64,000 nucleotides of DNA from contig JACKCV010000001.1 in NCBI GenBank assembly GCA_020633825.1, forward strand, positions 62,001-126,000, written 5' to 3'. Shown one piece after another: positions 44,742 through 53,714 of the stretch; the first letter of the stretch is position 1; the number at the start of each line of letters is the position of its first letter. Position numbers and translations under genes: made by a program. The notes beneath the pieces were generated by a model. The model was not told the DNA's origin and did no database searches. It worked only from the letters and a program-made list of their open reading frames with translations. This stretch comes from Fibrobacteria bacterium (lineage in GTDB: Bacteria; Fibrobacterota; Fibrobacteria; UBA5070).

Positions 44742-47700
44742 ATGACCGACAGGCTCCGTCCCGAACGTTTGACCCAAGACCGCGTGATCAGACTGTTCAC
44801 CGAATCGACGCAACCTGGCCATCTCGGTTATCGGTACTTGGGAGACTTGCACAACGACTCGAATCGCTGTGTCGACACGAAGCTCCTCAAGGAGAATCTC
44901 CTCGGTCGTGGGTACGACAACGCTCAGATTTCGGCAGCACTCCTGCGCCTCCAGTCGGCGATCGAAACGACAGGAGTCACGCCCTACCAGGCGAACATGC
45001 GTACCTACCAGTTGCTTCGGTACGGCATCCCCGTGCAGACCACCGTGGAGCGACCCCACGACACAGTCCATCTGATTGATTGGGACCATCCCGAGCGCAA
45101 CGATTTCGCCTTGGCCGAGGAGGTCACCCTCAGGGGCAAGTACGACCGCCGCCCCGACATCGTACTCTACATCAATGGCCTGGCCGTGGTGGTCCTCGAA
45201 TTGAAGAGGGCATCCGTGGATCTCGCCGACGGCATCCGTCAGCTTGTCACGAACCAGGAAGAGATCTTCCATCAGGAATTCTTCAGCACCGTCCAACTGG
45301 TGCTATCCGGCAGCGACTCCCAAGGACTGCGCTACGCAACGACGGGATCTCCGGAGCAGTTCTTCGTGGAATGGAAGGCCGAACCTGCGACCAGTTCGGA
45401 GCATCGTCCTCAAGGCGCCCTGCTGGATGCACCGCTCGCAGCGATGTGCAACAAGGCGACGCTCCTCGACTTGATCCGCAACTTCGTGATCTTCGATGCC
45501 GGACGGAAGAAGGTCCCGCGGCAGCACCAATACCAAGCGATCAAGGCGGGGCAGACACGAATCGCCAAGCGCGAGGGCGGTGTGATCTGGCACACCCAGG
45601 GAAGCGGCAAGAGCATCCTGATGGTGCTCCTCGCCAAATGGCTGGTCGAGCACGATCCCGATGCGCGCATCCTGATCGTGACCGACCGGGACGAGTTGGA
45701 CAAGCAGATCACGGGAGTGATGCGAAACACGGGAGTGGTTGGCGCGGAGTCCGGTTCTCCCCGCATCTCAAGCCGCTCCGAGTTCATGCAGAAGATCGGA
45801 GACAGCACGCCCCAGATCCTCTGTGCCCTTCTGCACAAGATCGACCCGTCCGATCTCGAGGGACCACCGCCGAGAATCCATGGCAGCTTCTACGTGTTCG
45901 TGGACGAATGTCATCGCACCCAGGGTGGAGACATGAACCGGCAACTGAAACGCTGGTTCCAAGGGGCGATCTTCGTAGGATTCACGGGAACGCCGCTCCT
46001 ACGTAAGGATAAGACCACCACACGCGATGTCTTTGGCACCTACATCCACACCTACAAGTTCCACCAAGCGGTCGCCGACAAGGTGGTCCTGGACCTCAAG
46101 TACGAACCCCGCGATGTTCCGCAACGAACCACCTCTCCGACGATGATCGACCGATGGTTCGAGCAGAAGACCCGCAATCTGAACAACTTCCAGAAGGCGC
46201 TGGTACGCAAGCGGTGGGCGACCTTGGAAGAACTCATGAGTTCCGCGGAGCGGAAACAACGGATCATCGCGAGCATCATCGACGATTTCGGAATCAGAAC
46301 CCGCTTGAACAGCGACCGCGGAACCGCCTTGCTTGTCGCCGCATCGATCTACGACGCTTGCCACTACTTCCGCCTGTTCCAGAACACCTCCTTTGGCCGC
46401 CACTGTGGAATCGTCACGTCATTCGAGCCGAATCACAACGACATCTCCCGCGAGCCATCAAACAGCGATGCGCGCTACAAGTTCGATACGTATACGAAAC
46501 ACGTTCTCCGGAAAGGCCAGACAACCGCCCAATACGAAGAACAAGTGAAGAAGCAGTTCATCGAGGAGCCCGCCCAGATGAAGCTCCTGATCGTTGTGAG
46601 CAAGCTTTTGACGGGATTTGACGCACCAAGCTGCACCTACATCTACCTGGACAACGAACTCCGCGACCACAACCTGTTCCAAGCCATCTGCCGCACCAAC
46701 CGGCTTGATGGACCCGACAAGGACTACGGTTACATCGTCGATTTCAAGAAGCTCTTCGAAATGGTCGAACAGGCCATCGCCGTCTACAGCTCCGACGAAC
46801 TGGACATCGACGACGAGAACGTTCCCGAAGAATGCAACGTCCACCTGAAGGATTGGGTCACAGAAGGCCGAATCAAGCTGGATGAGTCGCGCGAAGCCCT
46901 GCGCTATCTGTGCGAACCCGTACTCCTTCCCCAGGAGTTGGAACAGTACCTGCAGTACTTCTGTGGTGATGCAGCGGATCCATCGGCACTTGCGAATACC
47001 GAGCCTCTGCGAATCTCCTACTACAAGACCGTGTCAAACTTCGTGCGCGCCTTCGCCGATCTCCTGCAGAATCTATCCGAGGCAGGATACTCGGACGGCC
47101 AGATTGTCGACCTCCAACGGGAAGTCGATTTTCATGTCGAGATCCGCTCCGCCATCAAGAAGCACTCCGGCGAAGAACTCGACATCAAGCCCTACGAAGC
47201 CGACATGCGCCATCTCATCAACACCTACGTTCTGGCCGATCCAGCACAGGCGTTGGGTGGACTGGAAGAGCTTCCCCTCACAGATCTGATCATCAAGACG
47301 GGGATCCACGATGCCATCGCGAGGAAGCTGAACGCCAAGAACAAGCTGTCCCGCAAATCCGTCGCCGAAGCGATCATCAACAACATCCGCAAGACCATCA
47401 TCCGCGACCAGCTCACCGATCCGCGATTCTACGACCGGATGTCCAAACTGCTGGAGGATCTGATCCGTCAAAGCCGCTTGGACACCGCAACCTACGAACA
47501 ATTCCTTCGCGACGCCGAAGCGTTGGTCCGACAGCTCGCCGCCAAGGAGCAAGCTGCAGGGCTTCCGCCGCTCCTGCTGGGGAATCCCCAGGCAATCACG
47601 TTGTTCAACAATCTGCCCGGCATCCTGGATCCATCTCGACTCGAGGCAGCTGAGCCGAGCCCGGAGGAGATCGAATGCTTCGCGAACCTCGCGCTGACCC

Positions 47701-47855
47701 TGGACCGGACGGTGCGGGAGCATGCCTTGGCAGGGTGGCGAGGCGACTCTACGCGGGAATCCGCATTGCGCAACGAACTCTACAAGGTCCTCGACAAGAA
47801 TCGTGAAGCGACCTTGTCGATCTTCGAAATCATCAAGAACCAGCCGGGTTATTGA
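44742..47855 (+). CDS. hsdR: Type I restriction-modification system, restriction subunit HsdR
   Basis: 1037 residues. N-terminal nuclease with RPDIVLYINGLAVVVLELKR (Asp139, Glu153, Lys155). Translocase domain 1 has Walker A TQGSGKS (285-291) and DECH (388-391, a DEAD-box variant); the second RecA-like domain is followed by a helical C-terminus (about 850-1037) that contacts the methylase. The family length is matched. It cuts unmodified DNA after ATP-driven translocation. The ribosome site is weak. The IS66 element lies just upstream, so transcription may come from the IS or a local promoter. Confidence 0.95.
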   Translation: MTDRLRPERLTQDRVIRLFTESTQPGHLGYRYLGDLHNDSNRCVDTKLLKENLLGRGYDNAQISAALLRLQSAIETTGVTPYQANMRTYQLLRYGIPVQTTVERPHDTVHLIDWDHPERNDFALAEEVTLRGKYDRRPDIVLYINGLAVVVLELKRASVDLADGIRQLVTNQEEIFHQEFFSTVQLVLSGSDSQGLRYATTGSPEQFFVEWKAEPATSSEHRPQGALLDAPLAAMCNKATLLDLIRNFVIFDAGRKKVPRQHQYQAIKAGQTRIAKREGGVIWHTQGSGKSILMVLLAKWLVEHDPDARILIVTDRDELDKQITGVMRNTGVVGAESGSPRISSRSEFMQKIGDSTPQILCALLHKIDPSDLEGPPPRIHGSFYVFVDECHRTQGGDMNRQLKRWFQGAIFVGFTGTPLLRKDKTTTRDVFGTYIHTYKFHQAVADKVVLDLKYEPRDVPQRTTSPTMIDRWFEQKTRNLNNFQKALVRKRWATLEELMSSAERKQRIIASIIDDFGIRTRLNSDRGTALLVAASIYDACHYFRLFQNTSFGRHCGIVTSFEPNHNDISREPSNSDARYKFDTYTKHVLRKGQTTAQYEEQVKKQFIEEPAQMKLLIVVSKLLTGFDAPSCTYIYLDNELRDHNLFQAICRTNRLDGPDKDYGYIVDFKKLFEMVEQAIAVYSSDELDIDDENVPEECNVHLKDWVTEGRIKLDESREALRYLCEPVLLPQELEQYLQYFCGDAADPSALANTEPLRISYYKTVSNFVRAFADLLQNLSEAGYSDGQIVDLQREVDFHVEIRSAIKKHSGEELDIKPYEADMRHLINTYVLADPAQALGGLEELPLTDLIIKTGIHDAIARKLNAKNKLSRKSVAEAIINNIRKTIIRDQLTDPRFYDRMSKLLEDLIRQSRLDTATYEQFLRDAEALVRQLAAKEQAAGLPPLLLGNPQAITLFNNLPGILDPSRLEAAEPSPEEIECFANLALTLDRTVREHALAGWRGDSTRESALRNELYKVLDKNREATLSIFEIIKNQPGY

Positions 47856-48583
47856 TGCGCGAATCCTTCCGCTTGGGAAAGACCACCATCGCGGTCACTC
47901 GCAAGGACGTGAAGAACGTCCATCTTTCGGTGCATCCACCCGATGGCCGCGTGACACTTGTGGCCCCCCGCGTGACCCGCTTGGAAGTGGCTCGGGCCTT
48001 CGCGATCACCAAGCTGCGATGGATCCATCAGCAACAGGAGAGTCTCCGTGGACAAGCGCGCGAGACCCCCAGGAGGTTCGTGGAACGCGAAACCCACTCC
48101 TTGTGGGGTCGCAATCATTTGCTCACGATCGTGGAAAAGGATGCCAAACCCACGGTGAAACTGGATCACCTGCGAATCACCCTGGTGGTCCGGCCAGGAA
48201 GCGATCTCCCGAAGCGGGAAGAGGTCCTGCACGGGTGGTATCGGGAGCAACTTCACGCAGTCGTTCCAGCGCTGATCCGCAAATGGGAGCGCAAGCTGGG
48301 CGTGATCGTGAACGGCTATTTCTTGCAGCGCATGAAGACCAAGTGGGGTAGTTGCAACCACCGTGCAGGCAACATCCGTCTCAATACAGAACTCGTGAAG
48401 AAGCCGCGAGACCTCCTGGAGTATGTCGTTGTCCACGAGATGATCCACCTGATCGAACCCACCCACAGCGAACGTTTCCTGTCCTTGCTGGACCAGCACT
48501 ATCCCGCCTGGCGCGAAGCGCGATCGGAGCTGAATGCCTTGCCGTTGGGGACGATGCGAAATTTTCCGACCGGAAAATCGTAG
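47855..48583 (+). CDS. M48/YgjP-type metallopeptidase, SprT-like
   Basis: 242 residues, ATG overlapping the hsdR stop (TGATG). Zinc motif HEMIH (194-198) with a third ligand near His204 in EPTHSERF, preceded by the family signature TKWGSCNHRAGNIRLN. These YgjP/DUF45 peptidases commonly follow hsdR in type I loci. Their role there is unproven; processing or turnover of the R-M complex is a reasonable idea. Confidence 0.9.
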   Translation: MRESFRLGKTTIAVTRKDVKNVHLSVHPPDGRVTLVAPRVTRLEVARAFAITKLRWIHQQQESLRGQARETPRRFVERETHSLWGRNHLLTIVEKDAKPTVKLDHLRITLVVRPGSDLPKREEVLHGWYREQLHAVVPALIRKWERKLGVIVNGYFLQRMKTKWGSCNHRAGNIRLNTELVKKPRDLLEYVVVHEMIHLIEPTHSERFLSLLDQHYPAWREARSELNALPLGTMRNFPTGKS

Positions 48584-48767
48584 GGTAGTACCACCTAGGC
48601 CAAACCCACCAGTTCCTGCACCGCAGCCAGGGGGAGACTTCCCCCCCCCCAACTCCCCATCCGGCGGTAGATTCAGCTGGTATTACCCTGCGGCCCGGAG
48701 ATTCATCACGTCCCGCCACGCAGGGGGGGCGCGCTACTCGTGGCCGGTCTGGTCCGGTGCGTAGGAT
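48584..48767. other. Gene-free stretch with a C10 homopolymer
   Basis: No supported gene. It contains an uninterrupted run of ten C residues at 48641-48650, prone to slippage, shortly before a truncated CAP-domain fragment. It marks the right limit of the defence genes. Confidence 0.5.
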
Positions 48768-48971
48768 TGCTTCGCGCGGCATGCGCTCGACGACGCGTCG
48801 CGGCGTGCGGTGGTCCGGAATTGCCTGGCGTCGATGTGGAACGAGGGGCCGGGCTCGGAGTATTCCAAGCACGGGCAGTACCTCAACATGAGCAGAACGT
48901 CCTACACGAAGGTGGGATGGGGATTCCACCAGCGGGACGGGACGCTGTGGGTGAACATAGACTTCCGGTAG
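48768..48971 (+). pseudogene. C-terminal fragment of a CAP/SCP-domain protein
   Basis: About 67 codons ending in TAG. The text RNCLASMWNEGPGSEYSKHGQ, then LNMSRTSYTKVGWGF and a closing WVNIDFR matches the last third of CAP (cysteine-rich secretory) domains. There is no start codon, signal or N-terminal part: a stop lies at 48762. Probably the remnant of a secreted protein. Confidence 0.65.
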
Positions 48972-49015
48972 GGCCAGCCCGGCCCGAAGACCCCCTCCCC
49001 CACCTCCGGGACTCC

Positions 49016-49800
49016 ATGGACGCATCCCTACACTCTCCCAGATCGATTCGGCGCCTCATCCGTGGGGCAGGTGTCGTGTTGCTCGTCCTGCTGGCGACGA
49101 TGATCGGCGCATGGATCGTCGGATCGGAATGGTTCTACCAGCGCACGATCGCACAACTCCATCCTCCCCGACCATCGGCGTCTCGAACGTACCCGGATCC
49201 TCTGCGACGGGCCGTGTGGGTCGGATTCCGCGAAACCGGCGAACTCAGGATGCGACCGAACGCCTTCGCCCTCCTGCCCGTCCAAATCCTCCTCGCAATG
49301 ATCGGCGGGGACCCATGGCGACCGTTCCCCTCCGGTTGGCACCTCGCAAATACCCTCGAGAAAATCGGGCCCTCCGAACACCGGAACCTCATGGAGAGAT
49401 TCTCGGCGATGGTCTGGATCTCGCGGCATTGGACCGCACACCAAGCCCTCGACGGGATCCTGGACGGATGCTGGCTTGGTGTGCCCGGAACCTACGGCGC
49501 CGTCGCGACCAGTCGGGCGTTGTTCGATCGAACGGTCGAGAGTCTGGATCTGCGTCAAGTCGCGCTCCTGGCGGCCCTCCTCGACCGGCCCTCCATGCTC
49601 TGCGGAAAGGACCGCAGATGGCTCGCCGACCGAGCCGGGAAGCTGGCGGTCCAGCTATCCCCCTCCGAGGCGAACGAGGACAGCCTCGCTTGGAGATCAT
49701 GGGTGGACTCGTTGCCGCCCTGCGTCGAACGGCACGGAATACGTCCATTTCCGACAGCTTCCGTGCCGAGGCGCGGAGGGAGGCTTAGCGCTCCGGGACG
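49016..49800 (+). pseudogene. GT51-like membrane protein remnant without a natural stop
   Basis: ATG at 49016, one membrane helix (about 12-38). A region around LDGILDGCWLGVPGTYGAVATSRALFD and LRQVALLAALLDRPS resembles the C-terminal half of glycosyltransferase 51 (peptidoglycan transglycosylase). The catalytic N-terminal glutamate motif and the STI-QQ motif are not seen. The frame stays open to 50512, but beyond about 49800 it is simply antisense to the next gene, so the true end has probably been lost by a frameshift. Confidence 0.5.
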
Positions 49801-49816
49801 CCACTGCGTCCGGAGT

Positions 49817-50395
49817 TCAGGACAGGGAGGCCTCGTAGGCCGAGCGGATCCATTCCAGCAGCTGCGCGTCGGCGGTCGCGCCCTCGGCCAGACGCACCTG
49901 GAAGTGGCAGATCTGGCCCGCGGGAAGCTGCAGCAGGCGGTCACCGGCCACGAAGTGGCGCCCGTTCAGGCCCACCTCCAGGCGCGTGGCCGTGGCGGGC
50001 CCCAGGGTGGCGAATTGCTTGCGGGTTCGCAGCGAGACGTAGCCCTTCTTGGGCGCGCATTCGACGCCCGGCCAGGTTCCGATCTCGTCGGCCAGGGCCT
50101 CGAACACCGGCAGGAACTTCGCCTTCCCGCCCGTGAACCAGGTCCGCGCCTCGTCGCGCCAGGTGGCTCCCCGCGACGCGCGTTCGTCCTGTCGGCGGGC
50201 CTCGTCCACGCAGGCTCCCAGGGTGTCGGCGTGGCCCGCGCCCAGTCCGAAGACCTCGGCGATGTGGAGGCGCCGCTGGGCGTAGGGAACATCCCCCCAC
50301 GATTCGATGTCGGCGCGCAGGGTCGCGAACCCCTTTCCCGTGGTCGCCTCGATGGTGCGCAGCTGGGTCTGGATGCCCTTCTCGTTCAAGTCCAT
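49817..50395 (-). CDS. DUF4287 plus DUF5655-type protein
   Basis: 192 residues with AAAGGAG before the ATG. The N-terminus (about 1-75) matches DUF4287 (KGIQTQLRTIEATTGKGF). The C-terminus (about 95-190) matches the transporter-like DUF5655 region with PKKGYVSLRTRKQFATLGP and the RLAEGATADAQLLEWIRSAY ending. Members are small cytoplasmic proteins of unknown function, often beside detoxification genes. Confidence 0.8.
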   Translation of the reverse strand: MDLNEKGIQTQLRTIEATTGKGFATLRADIESWGDVPYAQRRLHIAEVFGLGAGHADTLGACVDEARRQDERASRGATWRDEARTWFTGGKAKFLPVFEALADEIGTWPGVECAPKKGYVSLRTRKQFATLGPATATRLEVGLNGRHFVAGDRLLQLPAGQICHFQVRLAEGATADAQLLEWIRSAYEASLS

Positions 50396-50481
50396 GGTGG
50401 TCGCTCCTTTCCGGGAAAAGATGGGCCCGGGCCCGAACGGAGTCTTGTACGAATGGGAACGCGCTTGGGGGATTGGGGGCC

Positions 50482-51192
50482 TCACCAGGAGAGGAGGCGC
50501 CGCTCCTGGTAGAAGCCGCCGGACCGGGGCTCGGGGGAGGTCGCCAGCCACACGGGCGTGTCGGCGCCCTCGGCCACGGATTTGGGCGCGGCCGGCCCGC
50601 CCATGTCGGTGCGCACCCAACCCGGGCAAGCGGCGAAGACCTTCACGCGCGGGGACAGCGCAGCGTGGAGCTGGAGGGTGAGGGCGTTCAGGGCCACCTT
50701 GGAGATCCGGTAGGCCGTGCTGTCCGAACCCAGGTGCGCGAGCTGCGCCATCCCCGACGAGACGTTGACGATGCGACCGTCGTCGGAGGCGCGCAGCAGC
50801 GGGGCCAGCTTCTGGGCCAGGGCCAGGGGTCCCAGGGCGTTGACCTCCAGGGTCGCTCGCACCGCCTCGGGATCCACCTCCAGCACCGACCCCGCGCCCT
50901 GCCCGTCGGGCGCTCCACCGGCCTGGTACACCCCGGCGTTGTTCACCAGGACGTCCAGTCGCCCCTGCTCGGCGCGGATCCGCGCGGCCAGGTCGGAAGG
51001 CGGTGCCGTGACGTCCAGGGCCAGGGGAACCAGTCCACCCTCCCCGAAATCCAGCGCGGCGCGTCGGGCATCCTCCTCGCGGCGTGCGCCCAACAGCACC
51101 CGGAATCCCGATCGGGCCAGCTGGCGGGCGATCTCGAGTCCCAGGCCCCGGTTGGCACCGGTGACCAGGGCGACCTTCGTGGAATCGTTCAT
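50482..51192 (-). CDS. Short-chain dehydrogenase/reductase
   Basis: 236 residues, GAGGAG upstream. Cofactor motif TGANRGLG near the start, NNAG, catalytic Ser in VNVSSG and YRISK with Tyr and Lys. The ACPGWVRTDMGG block follows. An NADPH-dependent carbonyl reductase-like enzyme; substrate unknown. It lies downstream of the broken aldo-keto reductase on the same strand. Confidence 0.92.
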   Translation of the reverse strand: MNDSTKVALVTGANRGLGLEIARQLARSGFRVLLGARREEDARRAALDFGEGGLVPLALDVTAPPSDLAARIRAEQGRLDVLVNNAGVYQAGGAPDGQGAGSVLEVDPEAVRATLEVNALGPLALAQKLAPLLRASDDGRIVNVSSGMAQLAHLGSDSTAYRISKVALNALTLQLHAALSPRVKVFAACPGWVRTDMGGPAAPKSVAEGADTPVWLATSPEPRSGGFYQERRLLSW

Positions 51193-51235
51193 CGTGCGGC
51201 TCCTCGGTGGGGTGCGCGGGGCGGGCTGCGGATCG

Positions 51236-51700
51236 TCACGCCCCGCCGTGTCGGTAGAACAGGCGCCCGAACTCGTTGTCGGCCTGCGCGGAGCATCCCC
51301 GAGGGGGAAAAGTCGAGGTCGCGGCGACCGCGTCCGGGAGCCGATTCCGGCCAGTGGACCAGGTACGGGTCGATCCGTTCCAGGCCCAACCGTGCGCGGC
51401 TGGCCTCGAAGGACGTCAAGGTGGACTCGTACCCCCGGTCCTGGTTCCAGACCTTGGTCGTCACGAAGACCTCGTCACGAAGACCTCGTCGCGGAGGATC
51501 CCGCTGCGGAGGATGGCCTCACCGACGTCGGCGTCGTTCCCGTACACGGCGGCGGTGTCGATGTGGCGGTAGCCGCACGCGACGGCCGAGCCCACCGCTT
51601 CGCGCTTCGATTCCCCGGCACCCGCGCGAGACACGCCCAGTCCGATGCGCGCGATCCGCACCCCGTTGCCCAGTTCGAGCGTCCGGACCGCGGAGATCAT
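51236..51700 (-). pseudogene. Aldo/keto reductase, frameshifted and internally deleted
   Basis: ATG at 51700 with GGGAGG upstream. The N-terminus is clear: GNGVRIARIGLGVSRAG, HIDTAAVYGN (catalytic Asp and Tyr) and EVFVT. A 14-base tandem duplication (51461-51474 and 51475-51488) shifts the frame. Removing one copy joins EVFVT to TKVWNQDRGYEST (Lys) and LVHWPE (His). Then roughly the second half of the barrel is missing, and the text jumps to a C-terminal tail ending at 51236. Confidence 0.8.
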
Positions 51701-52009
51701 CGGGCCTCCCCGGTGCGCCTGGTCGCGCGGGTGAGGCCTCCCTCCTGGAGGAAGGCGTCGAGCACTCGCAGGAGTTCTGGATCCGCCAATGGCCATCGCG
51801 GTTCAATCTACTCGCGGTCGGAATTTCGCCCTTCGAACGACCCTTCCAGGCGCTCCCGGAACCCTCCAAACGGTTCTCCCCGCGTTTTTTTTACCCCACG
51901 CGCGGAAATTTTTTCGAAGAGGATGTCGATTTCGAAGGAGTCCATTGGACCAACGGGTGAAGGGACGGTATCCTCCGGCCCGCGACCATCACGAAACAGG
52001 AGTCCGACC
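51701..52009. other. Gap between the AKR remnant and the DGPF gene
   Basis: No intact gene. On the minus strand, bases from about 51800 to 51701 read as a short tail (ADPELLRVLDAFLQEGG) whose TGA overlaps the AKR start, perhaps the end of a lost upstream gene. A T8 run lies near 51886-51893 and a TATCCT box at 51969-51974 may serve the DGPF gene. Confidence 0.35.
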
Positions 52010-52369
52010 ATGAAATACCTCTGCCTGATCTACGGTGTCGAAGCCAATTTGGCCACCTGCTCCAATGAGGAGATGGGGAAGATGATCCTGGACTACGAGG
52101 CGTTCGCGCGCGGGATCGTGCAGACCGGACAGTACGTCGCCGGGGAGGCGCTGCAACCCACCTCCACCGCCACCACGGTCCGCGTCCGCGATGGCAAGAC
52201 GACGGTCACCGACGGTCCCTTCGCCGAGACGAAGGAACAGCTCGGTGGGTTCTACATGGTCGAGGCCGCGGACCTCAACGACGCCATCCAGATCGCCTCC
52301 CGCATCCCCGGAGCCCGGTTCGGTTCCGTCGAGGTACGCCCGGTGATGGACATCCATTCCCCCGCGTGA
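52010..52369 (+). CDS. YCII-related DGPF-domain protein
   Basis: 119 residues, AGGAG upstream. It has the DGPF motif TDGPFAETKEQLGGFY and a MKYLCLIYG opening. This family pairs with ECF42 sigma factors; here the stop overlaps the sigma start (TGATG). It may bind a small ligand or partner the sigma factor. Confidence 0.92.
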   Translation: MKYLCLIYGVEANLATCSNEEMGKMILDYEAFARGIVQTGQYVAGEALQPTSTATTVRVRDGKTTVTDGPFAETKEQLGGFYMVEAADLNDAIQIASRIPGARFGSVEVRPVMDIHSPA

Positions 52370-53616
52370 TGTCCGCGGACGGAAACCACGTCGCGAGGGA
52401 GGTCGAGCGCATCCACCGGGAGGATTCCCGTAGGATCCTCGCCACCCTCGTGCGCCTTCTGGGGGACTGGGATCTCGCCGAGGAGGCCCTCCAGGAGGCG
52501 TTCGCCGAGGCGCTCTCCTGCTGGCCCCGGGACGGGATCCCCACCCATCCGCGGTCCTGGCTGGTCTCGGCGGGCCGGTTCCGAATGATCGACAAGATCC
52601 GTCGCGACGGACGCTTCGAGCGGCTTCCCGAAGGATTCGAGGACCTCCTCGCCGCACCGGCGGACGACCCGGCCCCCGAAGGCGCCGACCTCCCCGACGA
52701 CCGCCTCCGGATGGTCTTCACGTGCTGCCACCCGGCCCTGTCCCCGGAGGCGCGCATCGCTCTCACCCTCCGGGAGGTGTGCGGGCTGGCCACCGAGGAG
52801 ATCGCCGCGGCGTTCCTCGTGTCCCCCGCCACGGTCGCCCAGCGCATCGTGCGCGCCAAGGCGAAGATCCGCGATGCCCGCATCCCGTTCCAGGTTCCGG
52901 AGGGTGCCGATCTGCGCGAGCGCCTCGACGCCGTGCTCCTGGTGGTCTACCTGGTGTTCAACGAGGGCTACCACGCCAGCCGCGGGGCCGAACTCCTGCG
53001 CACCGACCTGGTTGCGGAGGCCCTGCGACTGGGCGAATTGCTGGTCGAGCTCCTGCCTCGTGGGGAGGTCAAGTCCCTTCTGGCCCTCATGCTTTTCCAC
53101 GATTCGCGGCGGCGGGCCCGTGTCGACGACGCGGGGGACCTCGTCCTGCTCGACGAACAGGACCGCGCACTGTGGGATCCCGAATCCGTGCAACGGGGAC
53201 AGGAATTGGTCGACTCGGCATTCGCCTCGGGGGAAGTGGGTCCGTATTCCCTCCAGGCCGCCATCGCCTGCCTGCACGCGACGGCTCCTTCCTCCGAAGC
53301 GACCGACTGGCCCCAGATCGCCGGACTCTACCAGGTGCTGCGCCGCACGAGCCCCTCGCCGGTGGTCGACCTGAACGCGGCCGTCGCCGAAGGCATGGCC
53401 TGGGGGCCCTCCCGCGGCCTGGCGCGGATCGAATCGCTCCTGGGCGAGGGCGCCCTCGCGGACTACGCCCTGGCTCATTCGGCCAGGGCCTCCTTCCTGG
53501 AAAGACTCGGACGGATCGAGGAGGCCCGAGCCGCCTGGACCGCCGCCCTGGACAGCGTGGGGGAGGCGGGAGCCCAGCGGCGGTTCCTCGAACGTCGGAT
53601 CGCACGCCTGGGTTGA
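52369..53616 (+). CDS. ECF42-type RNA polymerase sigma factor
   Basis: 415 residues. Sigma2 (about 10-80, with DWDLAEEALQEAFAEAL) and sigma4 (about 115-165, LREVCGLATEEIAAAFLVSPATVAQRI). A long C-terminal helical extension with DUF6596/TPR-like character (about 185-410) has VVYLVFNEGYHA. This layout together with a DGPF gene defines the ECF42 group, which has no classical anti-sigma factor; the C-terminus is thought to control activity. GTG at 52366 is an alternative start. Confidence 0.92.
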   Translation: MSADGNHVAREVERIHREDSRRILATLVRLLGDWDLAEEALQEAFAEALSCWPRDGIPTHPRSWLVSAGRFRMIDKIRRDGRFERLPEGFEDLLAAPADDPAPEGADLPDDRLRMVFTCCHPALSPEARIALTLREVCGLATEEIAAAFLVSPATVAQRIVRAKAKIRDARIPFQVPEGADLRERLDAVLLVVYLVFNEGYHASRGAELLRTDLVAEALRLGELLVELLPRGEVKSLLALMLFHDSRRRARVDDAGDLVLLDEQDRALWDPESVQRGQELVDSAFASGEVGPYSLQAAIACLHATAPSSEATDWPQIAGLYQVLRRTSPSPVVDLNAAVAEGMAWGPSRGLARIESLLGEGALADYALAHSARASFLERLGRIEEARAAWTAALDSVGEAGAQRRFLERRIARLG

Positions 53617-53651
53617 GACGACGCGCTCAAGACCTGCGGAGGCCTCTTCCC

Positions 53652-53683
53652 CCTCTCCCCTTCCGATCCGATCGGGAAGAGGG
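53652..53683. terminator. Bidirectional hairpin between convergent genes
   Basis: TTCCGATC pairs with GATCGGGAA (one bulged base), extended by CCCTCT/AGAGGG-type pairing, in the 98-base gap between the sigma factor and the AraC-type gene. No strong T-run, so termination is uncertain. Confidence 0.4.
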
Positions 53684-53714
53684 ATCTCGAGGGTGAGAGG
53701 GGGCATCGGGAGGA

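Noticed and set aside
48584..49015. Right-hand attachment site of the island
   Set aside because: No copy of the tRNA 3' end (GCCCCCGCAACTCAGAAGG) was found here or elsewhere to the right; no integrase gene is visible.
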